Shown piece by piece: positions 58,867 to 64,000 of a stretch of DNA of 64,000 bases. The first letter of the stretch is position 1. Each line of letters starts with the position of its first letter. Both the position numbers and the translations under genes were made by a program. Below the pieces are notes generated by a model that did no database searches, was not told the origin of the DNA, and worked only from the letters and a program-made list of their open reading frames with translations. The stretch is from Cyathus striatus (taxonomy: Eukaryota > Basidiomycota > Agaricomycetes > Agaricales > Nidulariaceae): contig JAOVFP010000001.1 of NCBI GenBank assembly GCA_025738555.1, forward strand, positions 7,564,001 to 7,628,000, read 5' to 3'.

Positions 58867-61120
58867 GAGGAGAGGGGGTGTCATATGGTGGGATGTTGAG
58901 GTGGGTGATGGGACATTGTGGTAGGTGGTGCAATGTCAGGTGGGTGGTATGACATTGAGGTGGGTGGATGCCAGCAGGCAGCAAACGAGGTTGGTGACAC
59001 ACCATTGATGCTGTCATCGTGATGCAGGGGAGAAGGGGGGAGGAAGCTGGATGATATGGCTTAATTGTCATTGTGACACGGGGGAGGAGGGAAGTGGGAG
59101 GTAGATGATATGGCATCAATGTTGTTCTGTGTCAGTGTGTTGAGATGCATGGGCTCGACAATGTGGCATAGATAGTACACAGGAGAGAACAGAGGTGGGG
59201 GGTGGATGATACAGCATTGTACACAGGGGAGAATGGAGGTGGGGAGTGGATGATACAGTGTCATACATGGGAGAGAGTGGTGAGGGGTGGATGATACAGC
59301 ATCAACACCATTCTTGCCAGGTAGGTGGTGGACATCAAGGTAGGTGGATGCCACAAATGGTGGAGTTGAGGTGGGTGGGATATCAAGGTGGGTGGACACC
59401 ACAAAAGATGCTGTTGATAGATAACAATTGATATTAGTAGATTGTCATTAAGAATAAAAAATAAAAAATTCATACCTGTCCATATTCTAGATCCACTCAA
59501 CAACACGCCACCCCCCACCCCAATGCCAAACACACAAACCCACAGTGGAGGAGAAGGGGCTGGATGCCATAGCACTGATGTGGCTGTCTACAAAGCATAG
59601 ATAATGCTGTGGGACGTGAGTTAGCAGGCAGGACTTGAGTAGGGGAATGTCACTTACCAGTTACCAAGATCTGATATACACTTTGAGAGCATCTTGGTAT
59701 TGGTGTGGCTTCTACATTCCATCAAGAGACTTGGGTGAGGCAACATCCTACATAGTGCCAATGATAGGGTGGAAGCAGCGGGGAGGGAGAGATGATCCAC
59801 TTGCATGATGAGGGGAGGTGAGGAAGGGAGGGAGAGAATGAAAAGACATTTGTTGCCGAGACGCAGGCAGGGGATGAGGAGGGGGAATTGGATGATGGCA
59901 CCAATAAACACACCATTCTCTCCAATGGCACCACTGCGATGCAAGGGAGGAGGGAGGAGGAAGGTCAAGAGAGAAATGTAGCCTCAACAATGCTCTTGCC
60001 AATGGAACAGGCATTGTCCTCATCATGATGCAGGAGAGGAGGGGGGGATGGAGAGGGAGGCACGCACTGGTGATGCCGTGGATGGACAACACTCTCCCCA
60101 TTGGCGTCGAGTTGATGTGGTGATGACAATGCTCTTGAAGCATTGCCATCATGGTGCTAGAGAGGGGTGAGGAAGGGTCCATATGATGTGGCATTGCCAT
60201 TGTCGTCCGATGCATGGGAGGGAGAAGGGGGCCATATATGGGAGGGAGGAAGCAGGGGAGCTATGGTATCAGTGTGTTTTGCCAGTGGCATTGTTGTCTG
60301 GCACAGTAGAGGAGGAGAATGGGAAGGGGTGAGATGGGAAGTTGCAGGCAAGCGCTGCATCTTGATGTTGGGGAGGAGGGAGGAGGGCTGGATGAGGTGG
60401 CACTGATGCTGTTCCCACCAGTGGCGTTGTTGTTGTCTTTTCATGGGAGGAGGGAGGAAGGAGTGGATAACAGGGTGGTGGTGTCGTCATGATGCAGGGG
60501 GAAGGAGGGGGGGCCAGATGTTGCAGTGCCTATGCCTCCCCCTGAGGAGACAAGGAGGGGGAAAGGGGAGAGGCTTGCATGTTGGCTGAGAACTGTTGTG
60601 CTGTTGAGGAAGTGAGACAGAGGGAAGAGGGGGATAGACGACAGGGTGTTGTCGTTGTTATGACACAGAAGGTGGAGGAGAGGAGGCCAGATGTCACAGC
60701 ACCGATGTGGCTGCCTATGAAGCATAGACAATGCTGTGGGATGTGAGTTAGTAGGTTGGACTTGAGCTGGGGAATCTGACTTACCAGGATCTGACATACA
60801 CATTGAAAGCATCTTGCTACTAGTGTGGCTTCCATGTGCTATTGAGAGACATCCTAGGTGGTGCCAATGACAGGGTGGAAGCAGCAGGGAGAGAGGGGTG
60901 AGATGGCATGGCACTTGTCCTTGTCACTTGCATGACGAGGGGAGGGGAGGGAAGGGAGAGAGAGAGATAATGAAATGACATTTGTCATTTGTCATTGTGA
61001 GCATGAAGCTCGAGAGTGGCAAGGAGGGGAGAGTTGGAGGGGCTGAGGTGTGAGGAACAGGGAACAGGGAGAGTGATACATTTGTTGTCAATGTTGACAG
61101 TGCATATGTTTCATTGCCGA
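58867..61120. repeat. Purine-rich minisatellite tract
   Basis: A long series of imperfect units (GGTGGGTGGATGCCAC, GGGGAGGAGGGAAG, GATGATGCAGGGGAGG-type) on one strand. A duplicated ~180-bp stretch around GCTGTGGGATGTGAGTTAG appears at ~59,610 and ~60,735. Minus-strand frames (His/Pro/Ser-rich, 60-157 codons) are stop-free because of composition and are not regarded as genes. Confidence 0.7.
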
Positions 61121-61184
61121 TGGCCAGGTACTGCCAAGTATGCTCACTGGTCTTGTGGAGTTTGTGCTGTGCAAACCACAAGCC

Positions 61185-61262
61185 GTGTTGATATAGTGGT
61201 AAGTTGCACCACACTTTAGTAGGTTAACCTGCTATGTCAGTAGTTCAATTCCTGTTGGGGAC
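61185..61262 (+). tRNA. tRNA-like sequence (degenerate; possible SINE head)
   Basis: A-box match TGATATAGTGGT (61,189-61,200) and B-box match AGTTCAATTCC (61,242-61,252), 42 bp apart as in tRNA genes. The T-stem does not pair well, so it is probably a tRNA-derived relic. Position relative to the minisatellite and TE end matches the one at 32.9 kb. Confidence 0.4.
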
Positions 61263-61319
61263 ATTTTATATTAATCCTATTATTTTTACTATAATAAAGT
61301 AAAGAACAGTTTACTTTAG

Positions 61320-61620
61320 CAGTGCACAAGGAGTGAACAGGGATTACATGGAGTACACAAGGATTATGTGGACTTTATGTGGAGTATACATGGACTTTAT
61401 GTGGAAATTTTACTCAGAGTCCACTGACACTCCTTGTATTCCACATGGAGTCCATGTAGAGTTTGTATGCAGACTTATCTCCATATCAATCCTTCTGTAC
61501 TCCATGTAAGCTCCATGTTCACTCCACATAAAGTCCCCCCAAGTCTATGTGGACTCCATGTAGGCTCCTGGAAAATTACATGGAGTCCACATGGAGTCCA
61601 TGTAAATGTGTGGGGGACCA
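61320..61620. mobile_element. Terminal/subterminal repeats of a second large element
   Basis: Repeats of ACATGGAGTCCATGTGGA and TTATGTGGACTTTATGTGGA end in ATGTAAATGTGTGGGGGACC. They abut the truncated Helitron helicase. The layout (minisatellite, tRNA-like, subterminal palindromes, G-rich tip) parallels the right end of the element at 33,360, but the repeat sequence differs. No matching left end was found. Confidence 0.55.
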
Positions 61621-61639
61621 TAAAGTGCTCACAGAGAAT

Positions 61640-64000
61640 CACATTTATTCCTCCAAAACTTTTTGCATCCTCTGGGTTGTTGTGTTCAGGATTGATGACC
61701 CCTCCTTTAGCCTTTCCTATCCCAATATTCCTGGATAGGTTTGCCAGAAATGATTTGGAGATCATAGATACCTCATCAATTATTAAGTAATTGTATGGCC
61801 ACCAGAATTCTTGCAATTTTTTCTTAGTACTATCAGCTAACTTTTGACCCTCCCATGAAATCATCCCAATGCTGTGTGTAGTTTTCCCATCAACAATTGA
61901 TGCTGCTACCCCTGTGTATGCAGCTTTCATTAACATGAATTGTGCAATAAATTTTGATTTGCTTGTTCCTCCATCTCCTAATAGCAGTTTCCTAAGTTCT
62001 GGAGGCTTGTTTCCTGACAGGGTTTGATCCAAATGCCATTCCACTATTTCAAATGCTTGTTTTTGATCAGTCTTTAACATGTTAATGTCCAGTGGTGTTA
62101 AGGATGCCACCTGTGTTTCTGATGCTCTGGAAATTTGTAACCTGTGATCAAGGGGTGTTACTGATGCATGATCTATGTTTGTTCCTGTTAGCATGTTTCC
62201 TGTTACTGTATTGTCAATGTGATCTCATGCATTCTGTTGAGCTACATCATTTCCCATCTGAATTTTCCATTGCTGCAACCTCCTCATGCATTCTGCTGTA
62301 GCCTGTTTGATTTTACCCTCAATTGGAATTATTTTCCAATCAGTTGTAGATTGTTTATCAAACATGCCATGACATCATTCAATACACACAGCATTTAGAC
62401 CATGTATGATTTCTTGTGTATTGGATGCTTCTGATTTTAATTGTTGCAGCTCCTCCTTGGTGTATTCTTTTATACTTTCTGTTACCCTCACATCTTCTGC
62501 CAATCCCTCTGCTAAGTCAGTCTCCATCTGTTCTGTGAACCCATTTGCTAAAGATTGAGGATTGGATACCTCCACCATTTCTCTTTCCCTTTCCCTCTTG
62601 GCTGCATTTTTGCTGTTATGAAAGTACTGAATTCCTTCAACCACTCTGTGAACTCTGGCATGTGCTGATTCCATAAATCTGTTGAATGCCTCTTCCCATG
62701 TTTCTGATTCAGACTTCAGGTCTAATTTGAGCTTTCTCCATGGTTTCAATAGTACTAGCATGGATGCACAGTAAAATTGTCTGATCTCAGGATCATCACT
62801 CCTGGGAAAGTATGAACCTACAAAATTGGGGAGATTGTTGTGTCCTTAGTTCTCATCATTCTTTGTTTCTTCTCATACTGAGGATGACCAATGTGGTACC
62901 TTATCCTTGTGTTTTTGTTCCTCCCTCTTTGTCCTTGTTCTGTGTTATCTTGATTTCATATGTGTTCATGAAGTATTGCAAAACACTGATATTTTCAGCT
63001 TCTGTTCCATGCAGTTCATAATCTATAAACTGTGATTTCTTGACTAGTCTTCCTGCATCATCACTCTGAAGTGTAACAACTTCCTCTTTCTCCTGTGGTA
63101 TCCAATTAGCCTGTCTGTACTCCTGTTTCTTACCAGATTCATTACTGTACCTCTGCTTGTTCTTCATTCTGATTGTCCTTCAGCCATCTTCCTTTATGTG
63201 TTCAGATTCAGCAATTTCAAATGGTGCTCTCCTCTTGCATTTTGCACATCCTTTTCCATTGTACTTGATACACCTCCTAATATCACATTTGTGTATTTGC
63301 TTTGCCCTGGCAACTCTTGCTTCAAATTTCTGTAGCTCTTCCCAGTAATTGTCCATGTCTGGATTAGGAGGCCTTGAGTATGCAATTTTCACCTCATTCT
63401 CCATGTTTTGCACTGATTCTGCAGATTCAATTCCTGGTATGTAGGCATGGATGTTGGCAGCTATAAATATTTTTACTTGTTCCTGAAACTCCTCTGTTTT
63501 TAGCATTTCCCTCATTTCTGATTTCCAAATTTATATTTATATTGCCTGAGAATTACTGATCTTTGTGGTGCAAATGGTAGTACAGATAGATATATGTGTG
63601 GTGCACTTGTTGTGATTGGAATGTAGAAATGCATAATGAACTCAACAGCATCCATAATAAACTCTTTTATTTCATTCTATATCTTTCCACTAGTCTTATT
63701 TGTTATATATATGACTTAGAGTTGCTGTTGGAGTATTCTCCAGCCCCAGGATTAAATGAAGGTGTAGGCTTCCTCACCCTTGTGACTCCACAGTCAAAGT
63801 ATGCAGATACCTTCCCATATACCCCTGTTGTTGAGTGGACCTTGTACTTTGTCACTGAAATGCCATACAGTGTTTTCAACACAGTTCTTATGATGTAATG
63901 GAAGAATTTGGCTGCTGCATAGGGATCATTGGCAATATTATGTGCACTTGTATTCTTGTCTGGACCAGCTGTCTTCACAAACTTGTCCATATCTATATCC
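61640..64000 (-). pseudogene. Helitron Rep/helicase relic (partial at right edge)
   Basis: Minus-strand pieces in order from the window edge: Helitron N-terminal-like NIANDPYAAAKFFHYIIRTV and GVYGKVSAYF (63,990-~63,800); NPDMDNYWEELQKFEARVAR and HKCDIRRCIKYNGKGCAKC (63,515-63,183); VKKSQFIDYELHG and LQYFMNTYEIK (63,167-62,904); GSYFPRSDDPEI and MLVLLKPWRKLKLD (~62,850-62,378). Last is a PIF1-type helicase with Walker A LLLGDGGTSKSK (~61,970) and Walker B YLIIDEVSM (~61,775), ending after FGGINVIL. There are in-frame TGAs at 63,180, 62,375 and 62,225, plus a TAA or splice problem near 62,901 and a frameshift near 62,830. The helicase is cut at ~61,620 by another element. Originally a rolling-circle transposon replicase; inactive now. 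Confidence 0.85.

Noticed and set aside
58862..60914. His/Pro/Ser-rich minus-strand frames up to 157 codons
   Set aside because: Low-complexity complement of purine-rich repeats; no conserved domain or splice structure.
22374..64000. TET/JBP dioxygenase gene, often linked with KDZ elements in agaricomycetes
   Set aside because: I looked for the H-x-D...H...R signature and flanking motifs in the minus- and plus-strand frames and found none.

Overview
The window is nuclear DNA of a filamentous basidiomycete, most likely an agaricomycete. The evidence is genes split by many 46-75 bp GT-AG introns, an F-box protein and a berberine-bridge-type oxidase of agaricomycete style, a METTL16 N6-adenine methyltransferase beginning MHPRN, and transposons (KDZ-type with CxC5/CxC6 cysteine clusters, pogo, Helitron) typical of these genomes. 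No species can be named from sequence alone.

Layout. 1-22.4 kb is gene-bearing DNA with ordinary CpG content: a 20-bp minisatellite (0.2-1.0 kb), a broken copy of an oxidase exon (1.4-1.8 kb), an F-box gene (4.9-5.8), a secreted FAD-linked oxidase (6.4-8.4), METTL16 (9.1-11.2), then a tandem array of five paralogous small surface-protein genes (12.3-18.9). In that array two copies are intact, three are frameshifted, and one of those three also carries a 481-bp transposon with a perfect 10-bp target duplication. A pogo-type transposase relic (19.7-22.4) marks the edge of this domain.

22.4-64 kb is a nested transposon graveyard, strongly depleted in CpG apart from an island at about 40.7-43.9 kb. 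Its best-defined unit is a 7,754-bp element (25,607-33,360) with terminal inverted repeats and an 8-bp target duplication. It carries a CxC5/CxC6 protein gene and an acidic/lysine-rich accessory gene, and it sits inside an older non-autonomous repeat. Further on are two copies of a TIR element (34.4-36.7 and 46.1-48.2), one holding a solo LTR and the other a 1.05-kb insert. There are also two large foldback elements (36.8-38.0 and 55.7-58.9), a degraded gene whose 3' end includes a transposon end (38.9-40.9), a membrane-protein-like gene with a truncated copy (41.0, 43.9-45.7), a LINE scrap (53.2-53.5), an Spt5-like KOW gene relic (54.4-55.8), GC-rich minisatellites (58.9-61.1), and a Helitron Rep/helicase relic entering from the right edge.

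The unifying observation is that nearly every in-frame interruption in these transposon genes is a TGA codon, several at places where an arginine is expected, and repeats differ as CTCGA versus CTTGA/CTCAA. Both fit C-to-T decay at methylated CpG sites. The right end of the 7.75-kb element (minisatellite, tRNA-like segment, subterminal repeats) is mirrored in layout by 58.9-61.6 kb, which suggests a second, truncated element of the same architectural class.
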